From NCBI RefSeq assembly GCF_000511355.1, contig NC_023146.1, forward strand, positions 156,702 through 220,701: a DNA stretch of 64,000 nt. The letters are read 5' to 3'. The translations under genes and the position numbers were made by a program. This document shows, piece after piece, positions 1-8,173 of this stretch. Position 1 is the first letter of the stretch; the number at the start of each line of letters is the position of its first letter. This DNA is from Leisingera methylohalidivorans DSM 14336. GTDB lineage: Bacteria > Pseudomonadota > Alphaproteobacteria > Rhodobacterales > Rhodobacteraceae. A model generated the notes under the pieces. It saw nothing but the letters and a program-made list of their open reading frames with translations. It was not told the origin of the DNA and made no database searches.

Positions 1-531
1 GGGTTCCAGCGGGATTCCGCCCTCGGGCGCGTGGGCCAGATAGGAGTAGACCGCCACGTCGGCGATTGTGGGGGTGTCGCCGGCCAGGAAGCCGCGGCCC
101 TCCATATGGGCATCGATCTTACCCAGCACACGGGCGGCGACGGTGGCGCAGAACTCCGCGTCCAGCGGCGCGTTGAAGACGGTGATCAGCCGTGCTGCAG
201 CCGGGCCGAAGGCAATTTCGCCCGCCGCCAGGGTCAGGAATTTCTGCACTTCCGCCTCCAGAACCGGATCGGATGGCAGCCAGGACGGCGCGTATTTGCG
301 GGCGAGATAGACCAGGATGGCGTTGGAATCGGACAAGACGGTTGCGCCGTCCTCGATCACCGGAACCTGGCCTGCGGGGTTCAGCGCCAGAAACGCGGGC
401 AGTTTGTGTTCACCGCTGGCAAGGTCGACGTTGATCACCTCATGGGCGATGCCGGCGAGACTGGCGAACAGCTCCACCCGGTGGGCGTGGCCGGAGAGGG
501 GGAAGCTGTGAATGCGGATGGAATGCGGCAT
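1..531 (-). CDS. glutathione S-transferase family protein (3' end cut by window edge)
   Basis: Translating the minus strand from the ATG at 531 gives about 177 residues that run off the left edge without a stop. It starts MPHSIRIHSFPLSGHAHRVE, followed by a thioredoxin-like N-terminal domain with the cis-Pro segment NPAGQVPVIEDG and the glutathione-contact DSNAILVYLA. The helical C-terminal domain carries the N-capping segment AGDTPTIADVAVYSYLA. These are standard GST features; members conjugate glutathione to electrophiles or reduce them in the cytoplasm. The normal length is about 200-210 residues, so roughly 30 are missing. It is divergent from the LysR gene at 676, a usual arrangement for a regulator and its target. 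The substrate is unknown. Confidence 0.9.
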   Translation of the reverse strand, partial: MPHSIRIHSFPLSGHAHRVELFASLAGIAHEVINVDLASGEHKLPAFLALNPAGQVPVIEDGATVLSDSNAILVYLARKYAPSWLPSDPVLEAEVQKFLTLAAGEIAFGPAAARLITVFNAPLDAEFCATVAARVLGKIDAHMEGRGFLAGDTPTIADVAVYSYLAHAPEGGIPLEP

Positions 532-631
532 GTCTGGGATCCTTCTGTACGGCATGTGCCGTGCGTTATTGATGACACCGGCAAGATAGTGGCCGAACAC
601 GGGGGCGATAATACTCCACTTCGGCGAATGA

Positions 632-652
632 TTATGTATGCTGTGTTCATAA
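632..652. promoter_or_regulatory. candidate LysR operator in the GST/LysR divergent region
   Basis: TTATG and CATAA form 5-bp inverted arms separated by 11 bases, 24 bp upstream of the LysR ATG. An interrupted dyad in a divergent LysR intergenic region is the usual place for the regulator's binding site. This is inference from position and symmetry only. Confidence 0.4.
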
Positions 653-675
653 CATAAGGCACCGGGAGGGGCGCG

Positions 676-1563
676 ATGGACAAATTGGACTGCATGCGCG
701 CCTTTGCGGCTGTTGCGGCGCAAAGCTCCTTTACCAGCGGCGCCTTGCAGCTGGGGATCAGCACCAAACTGGCCAGCAAATATGTGGCCCGGCTGGAGGA
801 ACAGCTGGGTGCGCAGCTGTTGAACCGCACCACCCGCAAGGTAACCCTTACCGACACGGGCCGCGCCTATCTGGAGCGCTGCCTGCCGCTGCTGGATCAG
901 TTCGACGAGCTGGAGGACGTGGTGCAGCTGCGGCAGCAGGAACTGGGCGGCCCGGTCCGGATCACTGCACCTACCGGCTTTGGCAGCCGGGAGCTGGTCG
1001 AAGCCTTGCAGCCGTTCCAGCAGATGCATCCTAAGGTGGCGGTTGAACTGCTGCTGTCCGACCGCCACCTGCCTATCTTGGAGGAAGGCGTGGATCTGGC
1101 GGTCCGTTTTGGGGCCCTCAAGGATTCGACGCTGGTCGCGCGCAAGCTTTGTGCCATGCGGCTGGTGGTGGTGGCGTCGCCGGCCTATCTGGCGGCGCAG
1201 GGAACCCCCGCCGAACCCGAGGCGCTGGCTACCCGCAACTGCCTGCTGCAGATGACCTCGCTGCAGCCGGATGCCTGGACCTTCGGACGCAAGGACCGGC
1301 AGCGGACCATCAATGTCGGCGGCACCTTTCGTGCCAATTCACCGCGCGCTGTGGCTCATATGGCCGCCAGCGGCCTCGGGATTGCCCGCTGCCCGCACTA
1401 TACTGCACTGCCGTTTCTGCAGGACAGCAGGCTGCAAGTGCTGTTCGAAAAACAGGAAACCGATCCGATCACGCTCTACGCGGTTTATCCGTCCAGCCGC
1501 CATCTGACAGCGCGGATCCGCGCTTTGATCGACCATCTGGCAGAGTATTTCGGACCGCGTTGA
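676..1563 (+). CDS. LysR-family transcriptional regulator
   Basis: This 295-residue protein has the LysR layout: an N-terminal winged helix-turn-helix (about residues 1-60, MDKLDCMRAFAAVAAQSSFT, then SKYVARLEEQLGAQLLNRTT) and a periplasmic-binding-protein-like effector domain (about 90-290) with the FGSRELVEALQPF and GVDLAVRFG segments typical of the AaeR/DsdC-like 'LysR substrate binding' fold. It has the typical family length. It is divergent from the GST gene and so probably regulates it and itself. The inducer is not deducible. Confidence 0.93.
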   Translation: MDKLDCMRAFAAVAAQSSFTSGALQLGISTKLASKYVARLEEQLGAQLLNRTTRKVTLTDTGRAYLERCLPLLDQFDELEDVVQLRQQELGGPVRITAPTGFGSRELVEALQPFQQMHPKVAVELLLSDRHLPILEEGVDLAVRFGALKDSTLVARKLCAMRLVVVASPAYLAAQGTPAEPEALATRNCLLQMTSLQPDAWTFGRKDRQRTINVGGTFRANSPRAVAHMAASGLGIARCPHYTALPFLQDSRLQVLFEKQETDPITLYAVYPSSRHLTARIRALIDHLAEYFGPR

Positions 1564-1604
1564 TTGGTCCGCTCTGCACCGCCCGCGCCGGTTTGGAAAG
1601 GGGT

Positions 1605-1654
1605 GCTTCTTTCTGGGTGAAAATACTCCGGGGAGGGCGAGGGGCCGGCCCCTC
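1605..1654. repeat. intergenic element: GGTGAAAATACTCC box plus 16-bp perfect palindrome
   Basis: Between the LysR stop and the mttB remnant lies TTTCTGGGTGAAAATACTCC (1610-1629), directly followed by the perfect palindrome GAGGGGCCGGCCCCTC (1639-1654). The two genes converge here, so it could act as a transcript-end hairpin, although no T-tract follows. From memory, very similar boxes recur after genes in other Rhodobacteraceae; that recurrence was not checked here. Confidence 0.5.
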
Positions 1655-1666
1655 GTACCTGCCCTC

Positions 1667-2186
1667 TCAGGGGTCGCCGGAGCCGATTTCTTCCTTCCGC
1701 TTGGCCGCCTCCAGCCAGCCGGCCGCGTGATAGACGGTATTGGCGCCGCCCAGAACGGCCCCCCAGGTGGCCATCATGGTTTCATAGGCCGCCTGCAGGT
1801 CCACCGGGGTCATCGCCCCCATCAGGGTGAACGGCGTCACCGTCACCGGCTGCCCGTCTTCCGCCATGGCAATCAGCCCATTGCCCATCGCATCGTCAAA
1901 CAGCCGCGGCGAGTTCACCGAGTTGATGGTGATGATGCCCGGATCCTCCTTGATCTGGTCCGGCGCCTGGCCGCGGGAAATCGCCATCATGCCAATCCCG
2001 TCCAGCGCCCGGCCGCGGCCGATGGCAGAACAGTGGAAGGCCAGGTCCGAATAGGTCAGATTGGCCAGATAGGTGTCCAGATGGCGGATAGGTGTTCTTC
2101 ACCTGTTGCCACGGCAGCTGTTCGATGCTGCCGCCGGATCGGCTGGATTTCCCGCGGCGTCCGCCGCCGCGTCTGTCGCGTGCCAT
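1667..2186 (-). pseudogene. mttB: trimethylamine methyltransferase (MttB) family remnant, shortened by internal deletions
   Basis: From the ATG at 2186 the minus strand encodes an MttB N-terminus (MARDRRGGGRRGK, then GGSIEQLPWQQVKNTYP). It then jumps, out of frame near 2075-2080, into RHLDTYLANLTYSDLAFHC, a segment normally some 130 or more residues further on. The MttB reading continues through ITINSVNSPRLFDDAM and FTLMGAMTPV. That is joined in frame to DLQAAYETMMATWGAVLGG, which usually lies about 70 residues later, and GAVLGGANTVYHAAGWLEA is joined to a C-terminal tail AKRKEEIGSGDP. About 170 codons remain of the usual 500 or so. Both ends are kept, so this is deletion decay. It lies 30 bp downstream of the MmgE/PrpD gene, so it was probably cotranscribed with it. 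Such proteins move methyl groups from quaternary or tertiary amines to a corrinoid protein; this copy cannot be active. Confidence 0.85.
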
Positions 2187-2216
2187 ATCGTTCGCCTTTC
2201 AGGTTGGCTTGCAGGC

Positions 2217-3569
2217 TTAATGTTCCGGCGCGTCGTAGATCAGACGGCCGAGATCGGAGAAACTGCTGTCTCCGCTGGTGAACCCCAGCACTGCATCACG
2301 GATTTCGCCGGCCCGCGCATCCCCCAGCGAAGGCGCCGCGAACTCCATGAATTTGCCAACCACGCTTTCCTGAGAGAATGGCGCCTCGGGGCCGCCGCGC
2401 GCATGCACATCGCCGGATTCGATCACCCGGCCGTCGGTCAGCGTCACCACCACATCAGCCACCCGGCAGGCGGGGAAGCGCACCGAATGGCGCGCGGCTT
2501 CGGACACGGAGATCCGCTCGTGGATCGAGGCCACCAGCGGGTCGGCCAGACCTGCGCCCGAGATATGCCCGACCCCGATGCGGCCATAGGCGGCCTGCAC
2601 CGCCACCGCAAAGCCCAGTGAATACTGAGCCTGGCTGGTGGTCGAAGGCATGCCGGGGTAGAGGCAGGCGCTTTCGTGGAAGGTATTGATGCGGATCCTG
2701 GCAAGCTGTTCGTGGCTCAGATCGTGCTGCAGCATCACCTGCCGCAGCGCGTCGATCGGCGCATGGGCCCAGCGGCAGATCGGGTAGGGTTTCACATACT
2801 GATGCTCCATCTGCCAGAAGCTGCCGAGGTCCTCCCAGTGTTCCGCCACCCGGTCTTCCTCAAGGGTGATCGCCGGGGCGCCGGTGAAACCTTTCTCTGC
2901 CAAGACCGCCGCCGACATCCCAACCATCGCACCCCAGCCGGAGCCGTCATGCAGCATCGAGGGTTTGGCAATCTCGCGCATCATCTGGCTGCGCGGGCCG
3001 TGGAACTCGGCAATCCCCAGCGCCTCGCGCAATTGCGTCCGGCTGAGGCCGCGCATCCGGGCCGCCATCGCCGCCACCCCCAGCGCGTTCCATGCGCCCG
3101 AGGTGTGGTAATCGCTGACAGTGGCGTGCAGCGACAGGGCGGCGCGGCCCGCCAGCTCATAGCCCAGCGTGGTGATGGCCAGCGCTTCAGGTCCCGAAAA
3201 ATCCGGCACGGTTTCCGCCAGTGCGGCAATTGCCGGGATCACCACCACGCCGATATGGCCCTTGGTCGGGTAGTAACCGTCGTGGCCGTCGAGATTGTCG
3301 GTGGCGGTGGCGGCGGCATAGGCGGCACCGGCCACGCTGACCTTGCGGCCATCGAACAGCATCCGCGCAGCGTAGCTGTCCTCACCGCAGCCATAGAGCG
3401 CCACCGCGGTTTCGCGGGCGATACGGCCGGCCTCCATCGGGGTGGCGCCGATGGTGATCCCCAGGGTGTCGAGAAACATCAGCGCCGCGGCCTGGCGGGT
3501 GGTTTCCGGCAGGTCGCCGGGGGTAAGGCCGAAGGTGAAATCGGCGGCGCGGTCGAATGTGGCGGTCAT
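2217..3569 (-). CDS. MmgE/PrpD family protein (2-methylcitrate dehydratase-like)
   Basis: The start at 3569 (MTATFDRAADFTFGLTPGDL) has a GAGAG ribosome site 6-7 bases upstream; an in-frame extension to 3629 is less likely. The product is about 450 residues, the usual family length. It shows the family's all-helical N-terminal domain (LDTLGITIGATPMEAGRIA, DNLDGHDGYYPTKGHIGVVV) and the C-terminal swapped-hairpin domain (VKPYPICRWAHAPIDAL). Members include 2-methylcitrate dehydratase, cis-aconitate decarboxylase and iminodisuccinate epimerase, so the substrate is open. No prpB or prpC lies nearby, which argues against the propionate pathway. The downstream partner is the decayed mttB. Confidence 0.88.
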   Translation of the reverse strand: MTATFDRAADFTFGLTPGDLPETTRQAAALMFLDTLGITIGATPMEAGRIARETAVALYGCGEDSYAARMLFDGRKVSVAGAAYAAATATDNLDGHDGYYPTKGHIGVVVIPAIAALAETVPDFSGPEALAITTLGYELAGRAALSLHATVSDYHTSGAWNALGVAAMAARMRGLSRTQLREALGIAEFHGPRSQMMREIAKPSMLHDGSGWGAMVGMSAAVLAEKGFTGAPAITLEEDRVAEHWEDLGSFWQMEHQYVKPYPICRWAHAPIDALRQVMLQHDLSHEQLARIRINTFHESACLYPGMPSTTSQAQYSLGFAVAVQAAYGRIGVGHISGAGLADPLVASIHERISVSEAARHSVRFPACRVADVVVTLTDGRVIESGDVHARGGPEAPFSQESVVGKFMEFAAPSLGDARAGEIRDAVLGFTSGDSSFSDLGRLIYDAPEH

Positions 3570-3778
3570 GGCGGTTCTCTCGCAGGGCGGTTTCCGCAAC
3601 AGGCTAGGCTCGATGGCGGCAGGTGACACACAAATTAAAGGGGGTCTGAGGAGCGGAATATTTCGTGAATGCTGCGCTTGGCGTCGCTTTCTGACCTCTC
3701 CGGGCCGCTAACTTCTGGGAATTGCAGCCCATTCCAAAGCATGGGATCATGGCCCCGAAACCGCCAGCGGACCGTTCC

Positions 3779-4666
3779 ATGAAAAACCTGCCTCATCTGA
3801 CATTCCTGCGCTCGTTCGAGGCCGCGGCGCGCTACCTCAGCTTCACCTCGGCGGCGGATGAGTTGAACTGCACCCAGTCGGCGGTCTCCAACCATGTGCG
3901 CAGCTTGGAAGAATTCATCGGCCGGCCGCTGTTTGTGCGCCATCCACGGTCCTTGTCGCTGACAGATGTGGGCGAGGCCTATCTGCCCTCGGTGCGTCAC
4001 GCGCTGCAGGAGATCGACAGCGCCACCCAGCTCTTGATCTCGCAAAGCCACAAACGGGAAGTGGTGATTTCCTGCCCGGTCAGCCTGGCGGAGAAATGGC
4101 TGATCGACGTGATCGAGGATTTCACCAAGGCGCACCCCGATATCGATCTGACCATTCACAGCACCATCTGGGTCGATGTTGAGACCAACGTTTCGGACAT
4201 TGCGATCACCATCAACCATGTCGACGATGTGATGGGGCCGGCGGTCAAGCTGTGGGATGAAAAGCTGGCGCTTGTCTGCTCGCCGGAGTTCCGGGTAGCC
4301 GGTGAGCCGCTGAGCAGACCGGAACAGCTGGCGGAGGCCAAGCTGATCCACATCCTGGGCCGCCCGGTCTATTGGGAAAAGATCGCCAAGCATTACGGGC
4401 TGTCCGGGATCGAGCTGAAGGGCGGCTTGCAGACCAATTCGTCCAACATGGGGCTGGAATTTGCGGTCAATGCGCTTGGCTGTGTGGTGCTGCCGAAATC
4501 GCTGGTGCGTTCGCATGTGGAGGCCGGGCGGCTGATGGAGCCGTTCGACTTTGATCTAGATTGCCCCTGGACCTATTTCGCCACCTTCAAGGACAAGGCG
4601 GCGACGCCTTCGGTTAAGCATTTCAAGACCTGGCTGCTGAAGGCGGCGGCGGAGATGGAGCTGTGA
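3779..4666 (+). CDS. LysR-family regulator, GcvA-like
   Basis: The N-terminus MKNLPHLTFLRSFEAAARYL, with a helix-turn-helix containing FTSAADELNCTQSAVSNHVR, is the GcvA-type LysR pattern. An effector-binding domain follows (residues about 90-290). The ATG at 3779 has a weak AGCGGA site; in-frame starts at 3749 (ATG) and 3722 (TTG) are possible and would add 10-19 residues. It is divergent from the MmgE/PrpD gene across about 210 bp, so control of that operon is likely. The effector is unknown. Confidence 0.9.
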   Translation: MKNLPHLTFLRSFEAAARYLSFTSAADELNCTQSAVSNHVRSLEEFIGRPLFVRHPRSLSLTDVGEAYLPSVRHALQEIDSATQLLISQSHKREVVISCPVSLAEKWLIDVIEDFTKAHPDIDLTIHSTIWVDVETNVSDIAITINHVDDVMGPAVKLWDEKLALVCSPEFRVAGEPLSRPEQLAEAKLIHILGRPVYWEKIAKHYGLSGIELKGGLQTNSSNMGLEFAVNALGCVVLPKSLVRSHVEAGRLMEPFDFDLDCPWTYFATFKDKAATPSVKHFKTWLLKAAAEMEL

Positions 4667-4712
4667 GGGCAGGCGGAAACGGCAGTTCGCATTGATTTCC
4701 TGTCCGTCTGCG

Positions 4713-4734
4713 CGTATATACATGCATATATACG
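4713..4734. promoter_or_regulatory. palindromic operator of the AbrB-Doc toxin-antitoxin operon
   Basis: CGTATATA and TATATACG are perfect 8-bp inverted arms around a 6-base centre (CATGCA), just 5' of the ribosome site and ATG of the antitoxin gene. AbrB/MazE-fold antitoxins bind such AT-rich dyads and repress their own operon. The position and symmetry are seen; the binding is inferred. Confidence 0.65.
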
Positions 4735-4746
4735 GAAGGCGCATCG

Positions 4747-4971
4747 ATGATTGAAACCAAGATCAGAAAAGTCGGGAACTCTGCTGTCATCACCCTGACG
4801 ACAGAGATGCTCACCATGCTGGACGCCAAGGAAGGCGACACGCTGTTTGTGGTGCGCGGCGATGACGGCAGCCTCAGGGTCATGGCGCATGATCCCTCGG
4901 TGGCCGAGGCGCTGGCCGCGGCTGAGATTGTGATGGATGAGAACCGCGACCTGCTTCAGGCCTTGGCGTGA
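4747..4971 (+). CDS. AbrB/MazE-fold antitoxin
   Basis: A 74-residue protein whose first half is a swapped-hairpin AbrB DNA-binding domain (MIETKIRKVGNSAVITLTTE, then MLDAKEGDTLFVVRGDDG). The short C-terminal tail is acidic and helical (VAEALAAAEIVMDENRDLLQ) and would be the toxin-binding part. A GGAAGG ribosome site precedes the ATG. It overlaps the doc-like toxin gene by 4 bp, the usual antitoxin-first translationally coupled order. It should neutralise the toxin and autoregulate through the dyad at 4713-4734. Confidence 0.9.
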   Translation: MIETKIRKVGNSAVITLTTEMLTMLDAKEGDTLFVVRGDDGSLRVMAHDPSVAEALAAAEIVMDENRDLLQALA

Positions 4972-5354
4972 GCACATATAAATGGGTGCCGCTGGCAGCC
5001 GTGATTGTCTTTCATGACCGGCAGATTGCCCGCCATGGGGGCGCGGCGGGGATGCGGGACAAGGCGCTTTTGGAGATGGGCTGCGCCCGGGCGATGAACC
5101 TTGCGGCCTATTCGGACGCCGGCGTTGCCGAGGTCGCTGCGGCCTATGCGTTCGGGATCGCCAAGGCGCATGCGTTCGTGGATGGCAACAAGCGCACGGC
5201 TTTTGTGACTGCCGTCACCTTCTTGCGCTTGAACGGCTTTCAGTTCCGCCCCGATCCGGTGGAGGGTGTCCGGATGATGGAAGACCTCGCCACCGGAGAT
5301 GTGGATGAAGTGGCATTTGCAGCTTGGCTGACGGCTGGGATGCAGCCGGTATAA
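4968..5354 (+). CDS. doc: Doc-type toxin (Fic-fold, death-on-curing family)
   Basis: A 128-residue protein starting at a GTG that overlaps the antitoxin stop. Around residues 66-78 it carries HAFVDGNKRTAFV, the Fic/Doc core motif HxFxDGNKRT. Doc proteins have a short Fic fold and phosphorylate elongation factor Tu rather than AMPylating targets, and the length and motif fit Doc better than long Fic enzymes. Pairing with an AbrB-type rather than Phd antitoxin is a known mix-and-match variant. The catalytic His, Asp, Asn, Lys and Arg are all present, so the toxin looks intact. Confidence 0.9.
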   Translation: MSTYKWVPLAAVIVFHDRQIARHGGAAGMRDKALLEMGCARAMNLAAYSDAGVAEVAAAYAFGIAKAHAFVDGNKRTAFVTAVTFLRLNGFQFRPDPVEGVRMMEDLATGDVDEVAFAAWLTAGMQPV

Positions 5355-5371
5355 CTCTGCACTGACAGGAA

Positions 5372-5493
5372 AGCACCGCCCGGACCAAGGCCGGGCAGCG
5401 CCCGATCCTCCCGTCAAACCGCAGGTTTGCCTCTGGCAAACGTGGGAGGGCGCTTTCGCACCCACCCAGGACCGGGCGCTGCCCTTGGTGTTT
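5372..5493. repeat. GC-rich inverted intergenic repeat, copy 1
   Basis: The 5' part reads ACCGCCCGG, then GCCGGGCAGCGCCCGATCCT; the 3' part is GACCGGGCGCTGCCCTTGGT, nearly the reverse complement. An inner hairpin GTTTGCC-TCT-GGCAAAC lies between them. It sits between the convergent doc and flavoprotein genes and could end both transcripts. The same arms recur at 9560-9652 and, in part, at 8100-8160 and 18000-18045. Confidence 0.7.
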
Positions 5494-5516
5494 TGGTTTA
5501 CCTGACCCGTGTGGTT

Positions 5517-7934
5517 TCAGGCCCGCAGGCGTGTGCCCTTGGGGTCGAAGGGGGCCGCTTCCAGGATCCGTGCCTTGTGCGGTTTGCCGAGAATGAAGAC
5601 CTCGACCTCATCGCCCGGCTTGGCAACCGCCGGGTTGGCATATCCCAGCGCCAGCGACTTGCCGACCGAATAGCCATAAGCGCCCGAGGTGACCCGGCCT
5701 GCCGGCTGGCCGTCCGGGGTGAAGATCGGCTCGCCGCCGGAGGCATCGGCATCATTCACCGCGTCGATCTCAAAGGCCGACAGCATCTCGCGCGGGGCGT
5801 TGTCCTTTACTTTCAGATAGGCGTCCTTGTTGAGGAAGTCCTTGTCCAGCTTGATGAGCCCGGCCAGGCCAACCTCCTGCGGCCAGTATTCCTGGCTGTA
5901 TTCGCGGCCCCAGGAGCCATAGCCCTTTTCGATCCGCAAGGAGCCAAGCGCACGGCCGCCGACCGGACCGCCGCCGAACTCTTTTGCGGCTTCCAGAAGG
6001 GCCGCGTAGAGCTTGACCTGGTCCTCTTCGGCACAGTGAAGCTCCCAGCCCAGATCGCCGGTGAAGGACACGCGGATCGCCAGGCATTCCACCTCCGCCA
6101 CGTCGATGGTGCGCGAGCGCATGAAGCGGAAGGATTCGTTCGACAGATCGGCATTGGTCAGCCGCTGCAGCATGCCGCGCGATTTTGGACCGGCGACGTT
6201 GAAGCCCGCGATGCGGTTGGTGGCGACCTCGAATGTAGTGCCCTCCGGCAGCTCCACCATGTTGAAGAAGCGCTGGTGATAGCGTTCCGCCATGCCGGAG
6301 CCGACCATCATGTACTCGTCATCCGCCACCTTGGTGATGGTGAAGTCGCCGGCCACGCCGCCACGGACCGAGATCAGCGGGGTCAGGCAGGAACGGCCAA
6401 CCTCAGTGGGCACCTTGTTGGCGACCAGCTTGTCCAGCCAGTCAAACGCGCCGGGGCCTTTGATAACGTAGTTGGCGAAGTTCGAGATGTCGATCACGCC
6501 GACGTTTTCGCGCAGCATGCTGACTTCGCGGCCCACCGGCTCCCACCAGTTCTGGCGGTTGAAGCTGTTGGTGTCCTGGGTGCCGGGGGTGCCGGAGAAC
6601 CACAAGGGATGCTCCCAGCCGCAGTTCAGACCGAATACGCAGCCCAGTTCCTTTTGCAGCTCATACACCGGGCGCACACGGGCCGGGCGGCCGGCGCTGC
6701 GTTCCTCGTTCGGGAAATGGATGGCGAAACGGTGCGCGTACTGGTCCGCGACGCGGGATTTGGTGAACGCCTTGTCTGCCCAGTCGCCAAAGCGCGCCAG
6801 ATCCCAGGCGAACATGTCGTATTGCGGCTCGCCCTCGATCATCCACTGGGCTGCCAGCAGGCCAAGGCCGCCGGACTGCGAGAATCCGGGGATGATGCCG
6901 GTGCAGCAGAAGTAATTCTTCAGCTCCGGCACCGGACCCCAGATGGCGTTGGAGTCGGGCGACCAGATCATCGGGCCGTTGATGACGCGTTTGACACCCG
7001 CGGTTTCGGCGCAGGGCACCCGCTCGGTGGCGCGGATCACGTTTTCCATGATCCGGTCCAGATCGTCCGGGAACAGCTCATGGGCAAAGTCCAGCGGGGT
7101 GCCGTTTTCGGCCCAGAAGCGCATGTCTTTTTCATAGGCGCCGATCAGGAAGCCGTTGCCTTCCTGGCGGAAATAGTATTCGCCGTCGCGGTCGGCGATC
7201 GAGGGCAGGCGGCGGCCCAGATTGGCAACCTCGCTGATGGATTCGGTGACGAAATACTGGTGCTCGGTTGGCTGCAGCGGCAGGGTGAGCCCCGCCATCG
7301 CCGCCACCTCGCGGCCCCAGAGGCCGCCTGCGTTCACCACCCACTGGGTGTGGATGTCGCCCGTTTCGGTTTTCACGATCCAGCTGCCGTCAGGCTGCTG
7401 CTCGGTGCCGATCACCGGGCAGAACCGTTCGATTTGCGCCCCCATGGCGCGGGCGCCGGCCGCATAGGCCATGGTGACGCCCGAGGGGTCCACATTGCCG
7501 CCATCGGGTTCGAACATGATGCAGCGGATGTCGTCGAACTGGGCCAGCGGGTGCAGCTCCTTGGCCTGTTCACGGCTGACCTCATGGAAGTTCAGGCCGT
7601 AGTATTTTGCCTTGGCCTCCTGCAGGCGCAGCTGATGCTCGCGCTGTTCGGTCTTGGCAAGATACAGCGAACCCGGCTGGAACACGCCGCAGCCCTGGCC
7701 GGTTTCCTTTTCCAGCTCCTTATACAGGTTCATGGTATAGTGCTGGACGCGGGTCACGTTGTTGTTGTCGTGCAGCCCGTGGATGTTGGCCGCGGCGTGC
7801 CAGGTGGAGCCGGCGGTCAGCTCGTCGCGCTCCAGCAGGACAACATCGGTCCAGCCGAGTTTGGCCAGATGGTAGAGGATCGAGCAGCCGACCAGGCCCC
7901 CGCCGATGACAACTGCCTGTGCATGGGTTTTCAT
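5517..7934 (-). CDS. FAD-dependent dehydrogenase with GcvT-type folate domain (dimethylglycine/sarcosine dehydrogenase family)
   Basis: The 805-residue protein opens with a Rossmann dinucleotide-binding motif (AVVIGGGLVGCSILYHLAKL, residues about 7-26) and the covalent-FAD region AGSTWHAAANIHGLH, characteristic of dimethylglycine and sarcosine dehydrogenases. The DAO fold runs to about residue 380, followed by the GcvT/aminomethyltransferase tetrahydrofolate-binding domains (about 430-800; GDLGWELHCAEE, LRIEKGYGSWGREY). Such enzymes demethylate N-methylated glycine derivatives and pass the one-carbon unit to folate. Length and domain order are normal. The exact N-methyl substrate is not fixed. 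It heads no clear operon: its upstream neighbour is 240 bp away on the same strand. Confidence 0.93.
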   Translation of the reverse strand: MKTHAQAVVIGGGLVGCSILYHLAKLGWTDVVLLERDELTAGSTWHAAANIHGLHDNNNVTRVQHYTMNLYKELEKETGQGCGVFQPGSLYLAKTEQREHQLRLQEAKAKYYGLNFHEVSREQAKELHPLAQFDDIRCIMFEPDGGNVDPSGVTMAYAAGARAMGAQIERFCPVIGTEQQPDGSWIVKTETGDIHTQWVVNAGGLWGREVAAMAGLTLPLQPTEHQYFVTESISEVANLGRRLPSIADRDGEYYFRQEGNGFLIGAYEKDMRFWAENGTPLDFAHELFPDDLDRIMENVIRATERVPCAETAGVKRVINGPMIWSPDSNAIWGPVPELKNYFCCTGIIPGFSQSGGLGLLAAQWMIEGEPQYDMFAWDLARFGDWADKAFTKSRVADQYAHRFAIHFPNEERSAGRPARVRPVYELQKELGCVFGLNCGWEHPLWFSGTPGTQDTNSFNRQNWWEPVGREVSMLRENVGVIDISNFANYVIKGPGAFDWLDKLVANKVPTEVGRSCLTPLISVRGGVAGDFTITKVADDEYMMVGSGMAERYHQRFFNMVELPEGTTFEVATNRIAGFNVAGPKSRGMLQRLTNADLSNESFRFMRSRTIDVAEVECLAIRVSFTGDLGWELHCAEEDQVKLYAALLEAAKEFGGGPVGGRALGSLRIEKGYGSWGREYSQEYWPQEVGLAGLIKLDKDFLNKDAYLKVKDNAPREMLSAFEIDAVNDADASGGEPIFTPDGQPAGRVTSGAYGYSVGKSLALGYANPAVAKPGDEVEVFILGKPHKARILEAAPFDPKGTRLRA

Positions 7935-8099
7935 GCGTCTGTTTCCCTTGCCTGCGCCTCTGGCACGGCTCGCCCCGCAGGCTGGGGAGAGCCGCCAATT
8001 CTGTCGTGGCGACCCTAGCTGCGAGCGGATGGGATGACCCGTGAAGAATTCAAACCCAATGGCCCCGGATTCGATGGGTCATCGGAGCGCGGGGCACTT

Positions 8100-8160
8100 C
8101 CTGCTGAAAGAGAGGCCGGGCTGCGTCTGGCCCTCCCCTGGGAATGCGCTGCCCTCAGCA
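8100..8160. repeat. partial copy of the GC-rich intergenic repeat
   Basis: GGCCCTCCCCTGGGAATGCG followed by CTGCCCTCAG resembles the 3' half of the repeat at 9560-9652. It lies in the 240-bp gap between the flavoprotein gene and the class V PLP enzyme gene. It is divergent and shorter than the two full copies. Confidence 0.4.
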
Positions 8161-8173
8161 AAATTGGGAGACG

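Noticed and set aside
31..657. Plus-strand open frame of 208 codons at the left edge
   Set aside because: The minus strand here encodes an unmistakable glutathione S-transferase.
5427..8018. Plus-strand open frame of 863 codons
   Set aside because: It is antisense to the GcvT-type flavoprotein gene, whose minus-strand product has clear domains; the plus frame has no motif and is a product of GC-rich codon use.
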